Positions 52,202-59,034 of a DNA stretch of 60,596 bases are shown in pieces (positions within the stretch are counted from its first letter, which is position 1; every line of letters begins with the position of its first letter). Under the pieces are notes generated by a model. The model did no database searches. It had not been told where the DNA came from and worked only from the letters and a program-made list of their open reading frames with translations. Location: the IMG/VR virus record IMGVR_UViG_3300024308_000030, positions 1-60,596 of that record. One strand, written 5' to 3'. A program made the translations under genes and the position numbers. The stretch is from a virus.

Positions 52202-52430
52202 CGAGCGATCCTCCCCGCAGCATCCACAAAGCTAATGCGGCCAGTGGCCTATCGGCGCCGACCAAAGCCTCACCGAATCTACCGGCTTCCCATCTGGGTG
52301 GCTTCTCCCACTCGCGGGGGCGGAACAGACAGACGGATCGCACGAGACCATTGCTCCAATCCCCGTCCAGGCCCTCGACAAACCCCAGTTCGAGGAGCTT
52401 CTGGCGCTCCTCGGTGGTGATTTTGCGCAT
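52194..52430 (-). CDS. Tandem paralogue family protein
   Basis: The product has 78 residues: TEERQKLLELGFVEGLDGDW, VCLFRPREW and the tail GADRPLAALALWMLRGG. Its ATG lies 3 bases below palindrome copy 3, whose loop GGAG is the only ribosome binding site in reach. Confidence 0.68.
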   Translation of the reverse strand: MRKITTEERQKLLELGFVEGLDGDWSNGLVRSVCLFRPREWEKPPRWEAGRFGEALVGADRPLAALALWMLRGGSLDG

Positions 52431-52433
52431 GAT

Positions 52434-52451
52434 TTAACTACTCCTAGTTAA
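52434..52451. repeat. Palindrome copy 3 (GGAG in the leftward loop)
   Basis: TTAACTA-CTCC-TAGTTAA on the plus strand, a perfect 18-base palindrome arm pair. On the leftward strand the loop is GGAG and the ATG of 52194-52430 follows after 10 bases. The stop TAG of the upstream gene lies inside it. Confidence 0.85.
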
Positions 52452-52665
52452 TGGACAGCTGCCACGCGGCGAAGACCGCCAGCGGGTGCTGCCCGGGCTC
52501 GCCGCTACGTCCTGGGCTTTGGCCGAAACGGCCTGTACTCCATGTCTTCCCGGTTCGCACGACATAGAACTCGCTCTGCCTGAAATAGGCTATGCCCTCC
52601 ATCGCATCGACGTATTTCACCGGCTCCCAGCCGCAGTCCAACAGGTCCAGCTCTTCTTGGGTCAT
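52444..52665 (-). CDS. Tandem paralogue family protein
   Basis: The product has 73 residues: ELDLLDCGWEPVKYVDAMEG, a TWSTGRFGQSP middle, and the tail GEPGQHPLAVFAAWQLS. Its stop codon TAG is part of palindrome copy 3. Overlaps the next member by 4 bases. Confidence 0.65.
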   Translation of the reverse strand: MTQEELDLLDCGWEPVKYVDAMEGIAYFRQSEFYVVRTGKTWSTGRFGQSPGRSGEPGQHPLAVFAAWQLSIN

Positions 52666-52922
52666 GGCTGATACCCCGCCAGTTGCCAGCGCACGTAGAG
52701 CGCGACCGGCGATTCATCTGGCGCTCCAGTGGCCAGTCGCCCGCTGCCCTGCAGCCACAACTCCCAGCCCCCGTGGCCGTTGAACTTCGGCGGGTAGAGG
52801 CATAGCAAATATGGATGCGTTTCGATGTGTTTCTCCCATCGCCGCTCGCTTATGTCCCGGTAATGCATGCCGTCGAGGTAGAACCCGTACGCCCTGAGCG
52901 CATTGAAATCGTCGTCAGTCAT
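52662..52922 (-). CDS. Tandem paralogue family protein
   Basis: The product has 86 residues from ATG 52922 (ATGA overlap). It has DFNALRAYGFYLDG, GGWELWLQGSGRLATGAP and the tail DESPVALYVRWQLAGY. The second half closely matches 52919-53170, another likely recent duplication. Confidence 0.68.
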   Translation of the reverse strand: MTDDDFNALRAYGFYLDGMHYRDISERRWEKHIETHPYLLCLYPPKFNGHGGWELWLQGSGRLATGAPDESPVALYVRWQLAGYQP

Positions 52923-53170
52923 GTCGCGTCTCCAGTCAGCAGCCAGCGCGCGTAGAGCGCCACAGGGCTCTCGCCTGGTGCACCGCGCGCCACCAGCCTG
53001 CCTTGGCGCCATACATCCCAGCCGGGATGGTCATTGTCTTCCGGCGCGTAGATCGACGTTCGGTGTCCGCATACGTTGTGGCGTCTGTAAGCCCTGCGTA
53101 CCTCGTGGTCCGCAACGGGCGTGAAGCCGTAGGCGGCCAGCGCCTCGCCGAACTCTTTCCACTCGCTCAT
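52919..53170 (-). CDS. Tandem paralogue family protein
   Basis: The product has 83 residues from ATG 53170: EALAAYGFTPVADHEVRRAY, PGWDVWRQGRLVARGAP and the tail GESPVALYARWLLTGD. Its W-x-W-x-Q-G-R-L-x-x-GAP segment is shared with 52662-52922. Confidence 0.68.
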   Translation of the reverse strand: MSEWKEFGEALAAYGFTPVADHEVRRAYRRHNVCGHRTSIYAPEDNDHPGWDVWRQGRLVARGAPGESPVALYARWLLTGDAT

Positions 53171-53424
53171 AGGAACCCCCGCAGCTTCAACGACGCTAGC
53201 ATCGCGTCGAGCGTTTCGTAGTACTCGTCGAAGTTGTGCCTGTCGATGTCTCGCGTCGGCCAGTAGATGTTCCACATGCGTCTCTTTTCTCCGGTACGGG
53301 CGCGATCTGCGACGGACACACCCGGCGGGTACAGCCACGCGCTGGCCCAGCCGATGTCCTTGGTGTACTTTCCGTTACGCCAGTGATAGAACCCCGCCGC
53401 GTTCAGCTTTTCTTCGTCGGTCAT
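53167..53424 (-). CDS. Tandem paralogue family protein
   Basis: The product has 85 residues from ATG 53424: EEKLNAAGFYHWRNGKY, RRMWNIYWPTRD and the tail EYYETLDAMLASLKLRGF. The Pro of the tail is replaced by Leu-Asp, as in a few other members. Confidence 0.62.
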   Translation of the reverse strand: MTDEEKLNAAGFYHWRNGKYTKDIGWASAWLYPPGVSVADRARTGEKRRMWNIYWPTRDIDRHNFDEYYETLDAMLASLKLRGFL

Positions 53425-53702
53425 AGCAAACCCTCCAGGGCCAGGCATGCCAGGATCGCGGGCAGCGGACGGTAGTCCGGCTCGTCGTAGCTCGCGGGAA
53501 ACTGGCCGCGTGCGGGCATCGTCACGAGAAATCCGCTGGCGAGTGGGTCGTTTGTCTTCTGTATGATCAACCTGGCTATCCCTTCGCCGCCGTGGCTACG
53601 CTGGACGTAGCGGTAGGTAGTTTCGCCGAGCCAGGTCTCGCGCTTAAATCCGTACTGAGCCAGGATGTCACGCTCGGCCTGGCTCATCAGTTCTACTTTC
53701 AC
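53421..53702 (-). CDS. Tandem paralogue family protein
   Basis: The product has 93 residues from GTG 53702, which overlaps the upstream TGA (GTGA). It shows DILAQYGFKRETWLG, ARLIIQKTNDPLASGFLV and the tail YRPLPAILACLALEGL. An ATG six codons further in is an alternative start. Confidence 0.62.
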   Translation of the reverse strand: MKVELMSQAERDILAQYGFKRETWLGETTYRYVQRSHGGEGIARLIIQKTNDPLASGFLVTMPARGQFPASYDEPDYRPLPAILACLALEGLL

Positions 53703-53914
53703 ATCCAGCCCTCCAGTTTCGCTGCGACGATCAGAGCCACGGGGTCGCCTTCGCCGAACACGTCCCACACCAAATCATCGGTGTAAAGGTTCCACCCGCT
53801 CAGGCCATTTCTATCCAGCCAGTGGGTCGGCTTGCCGTTGACGCGGCGCACGAACCCGTTTGAGGTCATGGGCTTGCACTCGAAAAACCCAAACTCGGCC
53901 AGCTTCTCGTTCAT
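53699..53914 (-). CDS. Tandem paralogue family protein
   Basis: The product has 71 residues, the shortest clear member: KLAEFGFFECKPMTSNGFV, SGWNLYTDDLVW and the tail GEGDPVALIVAAKLEGW. It defines the minimal module: start motif, one Trp-centred strand pair, and the tail helix. Confidence 0.65.
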   Translation of the reverse strand: MNEKLAEFGFFECKPMTSNGFVRRVNGKPTHWLDRNGLSGWNLYTDDLVWDVFGEGDPVALIVAAKLEGWM

Positions 53915-54159
53915 AGATCACCCACCAATACGGCTGCAGTTATGAGGCTCACCGGGTCATCGCCGTGCTTGAAATAGACCGGGTTCTTGCTGACGTACAG
54001 CGACCAGTACCGGCGCTCTTGCTGCCCTTCGTACTCTGGCAAGAACGGCGGGTACACGGCCGCCACGGGGTGGCCGTTCACGCGCTTGCACATGCAGTCG
54101 GCTTCCTTGTAGAACCCGTGGGCGGCCAGGGCCGCCAGCTGTTCGTCGGTCAGGTTCAC
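53911..54159 (-). CDS. Tandem paralogue family protein
   Basis: The product has 82 residues: TDEQLAALAAHGFYKEAD, RYWSLYVSKNPVYFKHG and the tail DDPVSLITAAVLVGDL. It is nearly collinear with 54156-54377 and 54368-54598, which share the LAAxGF start and the D-P-[VI] tail. Confidence 0.68.
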   Translation of the reverse strand: MNLTDEQLAALAAHGFYKEADCMCKRVNGHPVAAVYPPFLPEYEGQQERRYWSLYVSKNPVYFKHGDDPVSLITAAVLVGDL

Positions 54160-54377
54160 AAATCACCTCGCATTGTCGCCGCTGCGACGAGTGCTATGGG
54201 GTCGGGGCCTTCGTAGAACGGCCCGAGGCCCGCAAGACTCCACACCCTGGCCGCTCGGAGGTAGACCAGCGTCGCTTTCAGCGTACCGTCAGGCCGTCGA
54301 GCGGCCCAGATGGTCCCACCGTGGAGCCTGAACCCGTAGGCGGCGAGCGCTTCTTTCTCTTCGTCGGTCAGTCCCAT
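54156..54377 (-). CDS. Tandem paralogue family protein
   Basis: The product has 73 residues from ATG 54377: TDEEKEALAAYGFRLHG, ARVWSLAGLGPFYEG and the tail PDPIALVAAATMRGDL. The last four residues match those of 53911-54159. Confidence 0.68.
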   Translation of the reverse strand: MGLTDEEKEALAAYGFRLHGGTIWAARRPDGTLKATLVYLRAARVWSLAGLGPFYEGPDPIALVAAATMRGDL

Positions 54378-54598
54378 ACCACACCCTCCAGAATCGCCCT
54401 GGTTACCAGCACCACGGGGCATGGCCCCGTATACGGCTGGACATCACCGGTGACCATCCATAGGCGCTGGCTGGTCAGGTACTGGACGATCGCGATCACC
54501 TTGTCCAGGTCGTTGCGCTTGACCCAATAGCTCGACAGCTTGTCACGCACGAACCCGTGGGCGGCCAGGGCGTCCTGCTGTTCCTGCGTCAGGTCCAT
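54368..54598 (-). CDS. Tandem paralogue family protein
   Basis: The product has 76 residues from ATG 54598, preceded by GGAGG. It shows TQEQQDALAAHGFVRDK, RLWMVTGDVQPYTG and the tail PCPVVLVTRAILEG. It overlaps the upstream gene by 56 bases. Confidence 0.65.
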   Translation of the reverse strand: MDLTQEQQDALAAHGFVRDKLSSYWVKRNDLDKVIAIVQYLTSQRLWMVTGDVQPYTGPCPVVLVTRAILEGVVWD

Positions 54599-54848
54599 CG
54601 GTTACCTCCTTCTTGACCAGGGTTGCGATCATGGTGAGCACGCGCAGGTTGTCGCGCAGGTCCGGGGACAGCGGCGTCAGCTCCACGCGGCAGGTCGTGT
54701 CCCCGCCGTTGGTGTCGCTGACCCAGCGCGCGTTGGCGCCCTCGCCTGGCGAGTACCTGAACCCGTGCGCAACCAGCCAACGGGCCCGCTCATCGTGGTC
54801 GGTGAACACGATCATGAACGTGTTCTTGGTGTGCGGCGTCACCTTCAT
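54543..54848 (-). CDS. Divergent tandem paralogue family protein (last of the array)
   Basis: The product has 101 residues from ATG 54848. It keeps RARWLVAHGFRYSPGEG and a helix LRVLTMIATLVKKE in the tail position, without the Pro-Leu/Val pair. The last 19 residues are an overlap product with the next gene. It may be a founder-like or decayed member. Confidence 0.5.
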   Translation of the reverse strand: MKVTPHTKNTFMIVFTDHDERARWLVAHGFRYSPGEGANARWVSDTNGGDTTCRVELTPLSPDLRDNLRVLTMIATLVKKEVTDGPDAGTAGRPGRPRVRA

Positions 54849-55768
54849 GGCTTGGGCTCCTTGCTCGGTACGAACAGCGGGTCGGCGCCGATGAAGACTT
54901 CGTCCGGGCAGTTCGGCCACTCCTTGCGGATGGCCTCGAACTCGCCGTCGTTCCACATGCCGAGGAACGTGATGCCTTCGCCTTCTTCCTGCTCGACCCA
55001 CAACGCGAAAGCGATGGCCGCTGTCGAGGCGCTGTGGTCTTCCTGCTCAGTCACCGGCGCCGTGTACAGCGCGTTGTTCTGCCCTTCCCGGCGGTGCTGC
55101 GCCGGCGTGACGCCGACGCTGGAGCCACGACCGTTGCGGATTTGGTCGAGGACGTGGTTGTCGCAGTAGGCGACAGCCTGCTGCTGTTCGGACGCAGGCG
55201 GGGCGGGGGCGGCGGCGAGCAATGCGGCGTAGGCGTCCTCATGCGTGCCCGGTGTCGCCCAAAGTGCACGGATCATTTCGCTGGTTGCCTCTTCCGGCGC
55301 CAGTCGCCACCCCTCCGGCACCCCAGCAGCAGGCGGTGCGGAGAGCGCGGCGCGGCCCTCGATGGCAGCGATGAATACGTCACTTGGCTTGCCCGGAAGC
55401 TTGCGTGCCTGTTGAGGGTCAATACCGAGGTAGTCGCACAGGACAACGAAAGTTTCCAAGAGCATGGCGCGCTCTGCGCTGATGCTGGCTGTCATACGCT
55501 CGTGCTGGGCGACGGTCATCAGCCCCTGCTCTTCGATGCCGTCTAACACTGGGGTGCGGAAATCAAGGTGCCATCCTGGGTTGTTCTGCGGCGGGTCAAT
55601 AACACGCCACCGAAGCGCCACCACCTCCGGCTTCTCCTCCTGCACCTGCGCGGCGGGAGGGGTGCATGCAGAATCAAGATGGCGCCAGGTGCTTTCGCAC
55701 TCGGGGCATTCCTCCCCGTCCGGGCCTACCCATGCGTGGTCATCGCAGAATGTCATTTTATCGGTCAT
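54845..55768 (-). CDS. Phage hypothetical protein with N-terminal Cys/His motif
   Basis: The product has 307 residues from ATG 55768, with GGAG 8 bases upstream. The N-terminus has CDDHAWVGPDGEECPECE, a possible zinc motif. The middle carries GVPEGWRLAPEEATSEMIRALW and YAALLAAAPAPP, a pattern common in temperate and lytic phage proteins of unknown function. It seems modular, and a regulatory or accessory role is usual for such proteins. Confidence 0.6.
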   Translation of the reverse strand: MTDKMTFCDDHAWVGPDGEECPECESTWRHLDSACTPPAAQVQEEKPEVVALRWRVIDPPQNNPGWHLDFRTPVLDGIEEQGLMTVAQHERMTASISAERAMLLETFVVLCDYLGIDPQQARKLPGKPSDVFIAAIEGRAALSAPPAAGVPEGWRLAPEEATSEMIRALWATPGTHEDAYAALLAAAPAPPASEQQQAVAYCDNHVLDQIRNGRGSSVGVTPAQHRREGQNNALYTAPVTEQEDHSASTAAIAFALWVEQEEGEGITFLGMWNDGEFEAIRKEWPNCPDEVFIGADPLFVPSKEPKP

Positions 55769-55938
55769 TTCGATTCTCCAGGCGTGCACTGGACAGTGAC
55801 CACGCCATTTTCGGTGGTGATGGTTGGGCGGGCCATGGCCAGGGCTTCGTCACGCTGGTTGGCTACGATGTTGATCGCGACGAAAAGTATCCAAAACCCG
55901 ATGGCGTAGAACCATGCAAAGAAACGGTAGTAGCTCAT
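55765..55938 (-). CDS. Small membrane protein
   Basis: The product has 57 residues from ATG 55938. One membrane segment spans about residues 5-26 (FFAWFYAIGFWILFVAINIV), followed by a short soluble tail. It overlaps both neighbours by ATGA. Function unknown; early phage membrane peptides sometimes block superinfection. Confidence 0.6.
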   Translation of the reverse strand: MSYYRFFAWFYAIGFWILFVAINIVANQRDEALAMARPTITTENGVVTVQCTPGESK

Positions 55939-56135
55939 GGCTGGTCTCCCGGCCACTTGCAGCCATCGGGCGGGAAGGCGCCCAGCGCCTCCGCGATCTC
56001 GAACAGGCGCTTGTCGTGGGGCCCGGCCACGCGGACGCGGTCGGGGCTATAGGCCGGCACCAGGGTAACGCTCTCGTGCTCGGCGACGGCCTGAGCGACG
56101 AACTCGGGCACTTTGGTCATTTGGATGTAGAACAT
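55935..56135 (-). CDS. Hypothetical protein
   Basis: The product has 66 residues with a short helix (PEFVAQAVAEHE), a strand (VTLVPAYSPDRVRVAG) and a second helix. No family recognised. Coupled to the membrane protein gene downstream. Confidence 0.55.
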   Translation of the reverse strand: MFYIQMTKVPEFVAQAVAEHESVTLVPAYSPDRVRVAGPHDKRLFEIAEALGAFPPDGCKWPGDQP

Positions 56136-56353
56136 GGTTCATCTCCTAAAATCCACTCAGTTGTGTAGGCTCTGCAGCCCACCGAAGCCAGCGTCTGCCG
56201 CCGCAAACGTTGGTCGGAAAAAACGAACGAGCTGATGATCACGCTGTGCTCGAACACCACGAAGCCAACGCCGTAGAGCATCGCGCCGTCTTCCACGATC
56301 TTGGCGATGGTGCACGTCTCGCGACCGCCAGGTATGCCTTCGAAGTCGAACAT
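56117..56353 (-). CDS. Hypothetical protein
   Basis: The product has 78 residues, beta-rich (ETCTIAKIVEDGAMLYGVGF, VIISSFVFSD). It has three Cys residues and no helix-turn-helix or membrane segment. Not recognised. Confidence 0.55.
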   Translation of the reverse strand: MFDFEGIPGGRETCTIAKIVEDGAMLYGVGFVVFEHSVIISSFVFSDQRLRRQTLASVGCRAYTTEWILGDEPCSTSK

Positions 56354-56354
56354 G

Positions 56355-56516
56355 TCAGGCCTCCTGGCGCAGGCAACGGTCGAATACCACGACGGCGAAG
56401 GTCTTGGCCTTCAGCGCCAGTTTGCGGCTGAAGGGGTCCGGCGCGTCGCGCCACTCCTCCCAGAGCCGATACGTCATGCCCTCCAGGCTGCGGGCGAGCT
56501 GTAGACGGCGGTCCAT
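56355..56516 (-). CDS. Small hypothetical protein
   Basis: The product has 53 residues from ATG 56516. It is helical and basic (RRLQLARSLEGMTYRLWEEW, then KLALKAKTFAVVVFDRCLR). It occupies the gap between its neighbours exactly, with spacing of 1-2 bases. Confidence 0.55.
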   Translation of the reverse strand: MDRRLQLARSLEGMTYRLWEEWRDAPDPFSRKLALKAKTFAVVVFDRCLRQEA

Positions 56517-56518
56517 GG

Positions 56519-56716
56519 CTAGTCCTCCTCGACCTGGCAGGTCAGCAGCACGACGGCGTCCGGCGCCTTGAAGGTCAGCTCGGCCTGGCCCTGGGCGCGC
56601 TTGTACTCGCACTCAGCCACGGCATCGTCGCCGACCCAGCGGCCAGCGAGCCACACTTGGCAGTCGTCCTTGGCGTCGCTGGCGCAGAGGTACATCACGA
56701 GGGTTGCAGTGATCAT
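56519..56716 (-). CDS. Small hypothetical protein, possible exported
   Basis: The product has 65 residues. The first residues (ITATLVMYLCAS) could be a short signal or lipoprotein sequence, with Cys at residue 11. The rest is acidic and includes DDCQVWLAGRWVGDD. Not recognised. Confidence 0.5.
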   Translation of the reverse strand: MITATLVMYLCASDAKDDCQVWLAGRWVGDDAVAECEYKRAQGQAELTFKAPDAVVLLTCQVEED

Positions 56717-56925
56717 TTGTCGTTCTCCCAGTTCTTGAGCAGTTTTTCCAGCAGTTCGAGGCTGACGTACGGGTCGCCGTCTTTGCGCGCCGAGCTCAGC
56801 AACGCCTTGATCATGGCTTTCGCGCCTCGGTCCACGGCTTTGAGGTACATCACGCGGATCATGATCGACAACGGCACCGCGTAGGTGACAGCCACGACGA
56901 TGATAGCGACTGCGAAATCAGACAT
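56713..56925 (-). CDS. Small membrane protein
   Basis: The product has 70 residues from ATG 56925. A membrane segment lies at residues about 3-25 (FAVAIIVVAVTYAVPLSIMI) with a charged helical tail rich in Lys and Leu. It overlaps both neighbours by 4-8 bases. Confidence 0.6.
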   Translation of the reverse strand: MSDFAVAIIVVAVTYAVPLSIMIRVMYLKAVDRGAKAMIKALLSSARKDGDPYVSLELLEKLLKNWENDK

Positions 56926-57280
56926 TTCCCAGCTCCCGGGCGAACTCGTCTGCCAGCCAGTCCACCAGGCGCCAGCGCGCCAGGCCATAGGGCGTGCGCA
57001 TGGACCACAAGGCTTCCTTGTCACTCGCCAGGTCGTACTGGTCCATTGCGGTGACGGCTTTGTTGGTGGAGACCGGGTAGGCCCGGTCCCCGCTGAACTC
57101 CGGCCACTGGACGAAGTACTGGCGCAGCTTCAGCGTCATGACGTGGACAGACACATCAGTCGCCCGGGCCAGGTAACAGCAGATACCTTCGTTAGGGCAG
57201 ACCGGCACCGCGCCCTCGTACTGGAGCGCTCGCAGCGCCGCAAGCAGCCGCTGCATGGTGAAAGCGTCGATAGGATGCAT
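56918..57280 (-). CDS. Hypothetical protein
   Basis: The product has 120 residues. It has an N-terminal helix (FTMQRLLAALRALQYEG), a Cys-rich loop (VCPNEGICCYLARATDVS) and a C-terminal helix (LARWRLVDWLADEFAREL). The ATG lies 3 bases below palindrome copy 4, which also provides the GGAG ribosome binding site. Confidence 0.6.
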   Translation of the reverse strand: MHPIDAFTMQRLLAALRALQYEGAVPVCPNEGICCYLARATDVSVHVMTLKLRQYFVQWPEFSGDRAYPVSTNKAVTAMDQYDLASDKEALWSMRTPYGLARWRLVDWLADEFARELGNV

Positions 57281-57283
57281 GGC

Positions 57284-57300
57284 TTAACTACTCCTAGTTA
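57284..57300. repeat. Palindrome copy 4 (GGAG in the leftward loop)
   Basis: TTAACTA-CTCC-TAGTTA on the plus strand. As in copy 3, the leftward loop is GGAG, the stop TAG of the upstream gene lies inside the palindrome, and the next ATG follows after 10 bases. Copies 3 and 4 share 17 identical bases, 4.85 kb apart. Confidence 0.85.
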
Positions 57301-57551
57301 GCGCCTTGGCGGCAGTACGAACAGTGTGTGCCGGGCGCGATGTGATGGATCGAAGCCGGGTGCACGCCGCTGTGGTTCAAGTATTCTTCGGCGCTCCCGG
57401 GTAGCCCTTTTACCGGCCCCGCCCAGTGGAAACGGAACACGTGCCATCGGCCTTTTTTCGTCGTCCACTGGACACATCGGCCGGCTAGTGCGTCGAAAGT
57501 TGTTCGCGCTGCTGCGACACCTCTTACGGTGGCTTGGATTATCTGGCTCAT
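57294..57551 (-). CDS. Hypothetical protein
   Basis: The product has 85 residues. It is basic with RWHVFRFHWAGPVKGLPGSA and a C-terminal HCSYC motif that may bind metal. Its stop TAG lies inside palindrome copy 4. Confidence 0.55.
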   Translation of the reverse strand: MSQIIQATVRGVAAARTTFDALAGRCVQWTTKKGRWHVFRFHWAGPVKGLPGSAEEYLNHSGVHPASIHHIAPGTHCSYCRQGAN

Positions 57552-57553
57552 GG

Positions 57554-57649
57554 CTAAATGGCCAGGGCCAGAACGACGAAAAACGCCAGCAGGAAAGCGC
57601 CGGCGCTGGTCACCTCGCGGTACATGCCACGGGTCTCGAATTGTTTCAT
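57554..57649 (-). CDS. 31-residue membrane peptide
   Basis: ATG 57649 is preceded by CGGAGATCCACC, close to the leaders of the genes at 49687 and 60109. The peptide has a short charged start and one membrane helix (AGAFLLAFFVVLALAI). The gap would otherwise hold no gene. Function unknown. Confidence 0.55.
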   Translation of the reverse strand: MKQFETRGMYREVTSAGAFLLAFFVVLALAI

Positions 57650-57717
57650 GGTGGATCTCCGGTCAGTCCGGGCGACATTGCCCGCCGAAGCCCTGGCGCG
57701 CCAGGGCTTGAGCTGGA

Positions 57718-57981
57718 TCAGTCTGCGACGCGGTCTGGGATGTCAGGGAACACGCTGCCGAAGTGCCAGCAGCGGTAGCTGGTGCCGTCCGTGATGCGCT
57801 CCATGATCCGCCCTACGTCGTCGGCCTCAAGGCGTCGGGAGGCGTTGCGGTATCCGCCGAAGTGCTCGATGAAACGCCCCACGTCGGCCTCCTCGACCAC
57901 GTAGGCTGTCCGGGTGGTGGTCGTGTCACGCCCCCACGCGTTCGCCGCCGTGTGCTTGCGCGGCTCGCCGTATTTACGCAT
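57718..57981 (-). CDS. Hypothetical protein
   Basis: The product has 87 residues from ATG 57981, with GAGG upstream; ATG 57990 is an alternative. It is basic at the start and has YVVEEADVGRFIEHFGGYRN and GTSYRCWHFGSVFPD. Not recognised. Confidence 0.5.
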   Translation of the reverse strand: MRKYGEPRKHTAANAWGRDTTTTRTAYVVEEADVGRFIEHFGGYRNASRRLEADDVGRIMERITDGTSYRCWHFGSVFPDIPDRVAD

Positions 57982-58252
57982 CGCTGTCATCCTCGTCGCC
58001 ATAGGCGATCACGTTGTAGATCGGCATGCGGGCGGCTATCCATGCGTGGACTGCCTCCCGGTCTCCCAGCAGTTGCGCCGGCCAGCGCACTGACTGCGCG
58101 GGCTCACTGTACGCGGTTCGCACGATGGCGGTGCGGTCGCTCGGATGTGGCTGGTAGTCCTGACCGGTGGCGCGGGCCAGCTGGCCACGCAACGACTGTT
58201 CGGCACGCATGCCAGCGGTTACGGTCTGGTCCTTCAGGGGCGCTCGCATCAT
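57974..58252 (-). CDS. Hypothetical protein
   Basis: The product has 92 residues. It is basic in the first half (LKDQTVTAGMRAEQSLRGQL) and has REAVHAWIAARMPIYNVIAY before an acidic Asp-rich end. The tail helix weakly recalls the paralogue family but the start motif is missing. Confidence 0.5.
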   Translation of the reverse strand: MMRAPLKDQTVTAGMRAEQSLRGQLARATGQDYQPHPSDRTAIVRTAYSEPAQSVRWPAQLLGDREAVHAWIAARMPIYNVIAYGDEDDSDA

Positions 58253-58506
58253 TCCGGGTCTCCTTGGCTTGGCAGCTCATCGTACGTGTAGCCGGCGTCG
58301 CACCAGTTGAGGATCTCGACGTCACCGGCGGCGCAGCCCACGGCCTCAAGGCTGGCGGTCGTCATGCCCCAGCTGGTGGCGCACTCGTCCATCCCCTTGG
58401 TCATGGCGGCGCCCGGGCCCGAGGCGGTCACGCTGGTTACGAACATCGTCCCATCAGCGGGGTTGCCCGTCTCACGGATGAAGACGGTATAGGTCTTGTC
58501 GGTCAT
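58249..58506 (-). CDS. Hypothetical protein
   Basis: The product has 85 residues from ATG 58506. It begins with TYTVFIRETGNPADGTMFVT and ends with VEILNWCDAGYTYDELPS. The GAAMTKGMDECATSWGM middle is helical. Not recognised. ATGA overlaps the next gene. Confidence 0.55.
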   Translation of the reverse strand: MTDKTYTVFIRETGNPADGTMFVTSVTASGPGAAMTKGMDECATSWGMTTASLEAVGCAAGDVEILNWCDAGYTYDELPSQGDPE

Positions 58507-58508
58507 GT

Positions 58509-58727
58509 TCACTGGGCCTCTTGGTAGTTGCCGACGTTCTCGGCGCGGCTGAAGGTGGGGCCACGGCGCAGGCGGAAGCCCACGAACCCGTGCTTGTGCG
58601 CCCACGTGTTGCCATGCAGATACTGAACGGTGCGGCTGTAGCGGCCGTCCACGATGAGCACGGAGCGGTCGCCAGTGGCTTCGACCGGGCCCGTCTTGGT
58701 CATGCGGTAGAACTGTAGGTAGTACAC
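58509..58727 (-). CDS. Hypothetical protein
   Basis: The product has 72 residues from GTG 58727, with GGAG 8 bases upstream. An in-frame TTG at 58769 would run through palindrome copy 5 and has no ribosome binding site. The product is basic with GRYSRTVQYLHGNTWAHKHG. Not recognised. Confidence 0.55.
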   Translation of the reverse strand: MYYLQFYRMTKTGPVEATGDRSVLIVDGRYSRTVQYLHGNTWAHKHGFVGFRLRRGPTFSRAENVGNYQEAQ

Positions 58728-58740
58728 GGTGCGGTCTCCG

Positions 58741-58757
58741 CTAACTAGCGTAGTTAA
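58741..58757. repeat. Palindrome copy 5 (3-nt spacer)
   Basis: CTAACTA-GCG-TAGTTAA, one mismatch at the left end. It contains the stop codon of the 58-residue membrane protein gene and lies 14 bases above the start of the next. Confidence 0.75.
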
Positions 58758-58917
58758 GGCTGAGAGCAAGGACGGTGGCGGTGGCCGCCGCCCACACTAG
58801 CCAGCCGACGATGGAGCGGATGCGGTTGATTCCATGGTAGCCGGTGGCGGCGACCACGCCGAGGATGGCCACCAGAATAAGCGCGCTCACGACGGCGTAA
58901 AGCCAGATTGGGTGCAT
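58741..58917 (-). CDS. 58-residue membrane protein, first gene of the leftward unit
   Basis: ATG 58917 is preceded by CGGAGTAACC. Two membrane segments are clear, at residues about 4-25 (IWLYAVVSALILVAILGVV) and 36-54 (IVGWLVWAAATATVLALSL), separated by a short basic loop. It is first below a promoter and palindrome copy 6, so it is probably made early. Function unknown. Confidence 0.65.
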   Translation of the reverse strand: MHPIWLYAVVSALILVAILGVVAATGYHGINRIRSIVGWLVWAAATATVLALSLNYAS

Positions 58918-58930
58918 TAGGGTTACTCCG

Positions 58931-58948
58931 TTAACTAGTGGTAGTTAA
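58931..58948. repeat. Palindrome copy 6 (4-nt spacer)
   Basis: TTAACTA-GTGG-TAGTTAA, perfect arms. It lies in the leader between the promoter at 59007-59034 and the gene at 58917, about 50 bases below the predicted start of transcription. Confidence 0.85.
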
Positions 58949-59006
58949 GCAAGGCGCACTAAGGCCGCTTGTAGCAGGGTTCACTAGACGCACTTGTCTA
59001 ACTAAT

Positions 59007-59034
59007 ATCATACGCTTCTAGGGGTTAGGGTCAA
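59007..59034 (-). promoter_or_regulatory. Leftward early promoter
   Basis: On the leftward strand TTGACC (59029-59034) and TATGAT (59007-59012) are 16 bases apart. The -35 occurs as TTGACCCT, as in the promoter at 49761-49788. It would drive the small early genes from 58917 downwards. Confidence 0.65.
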
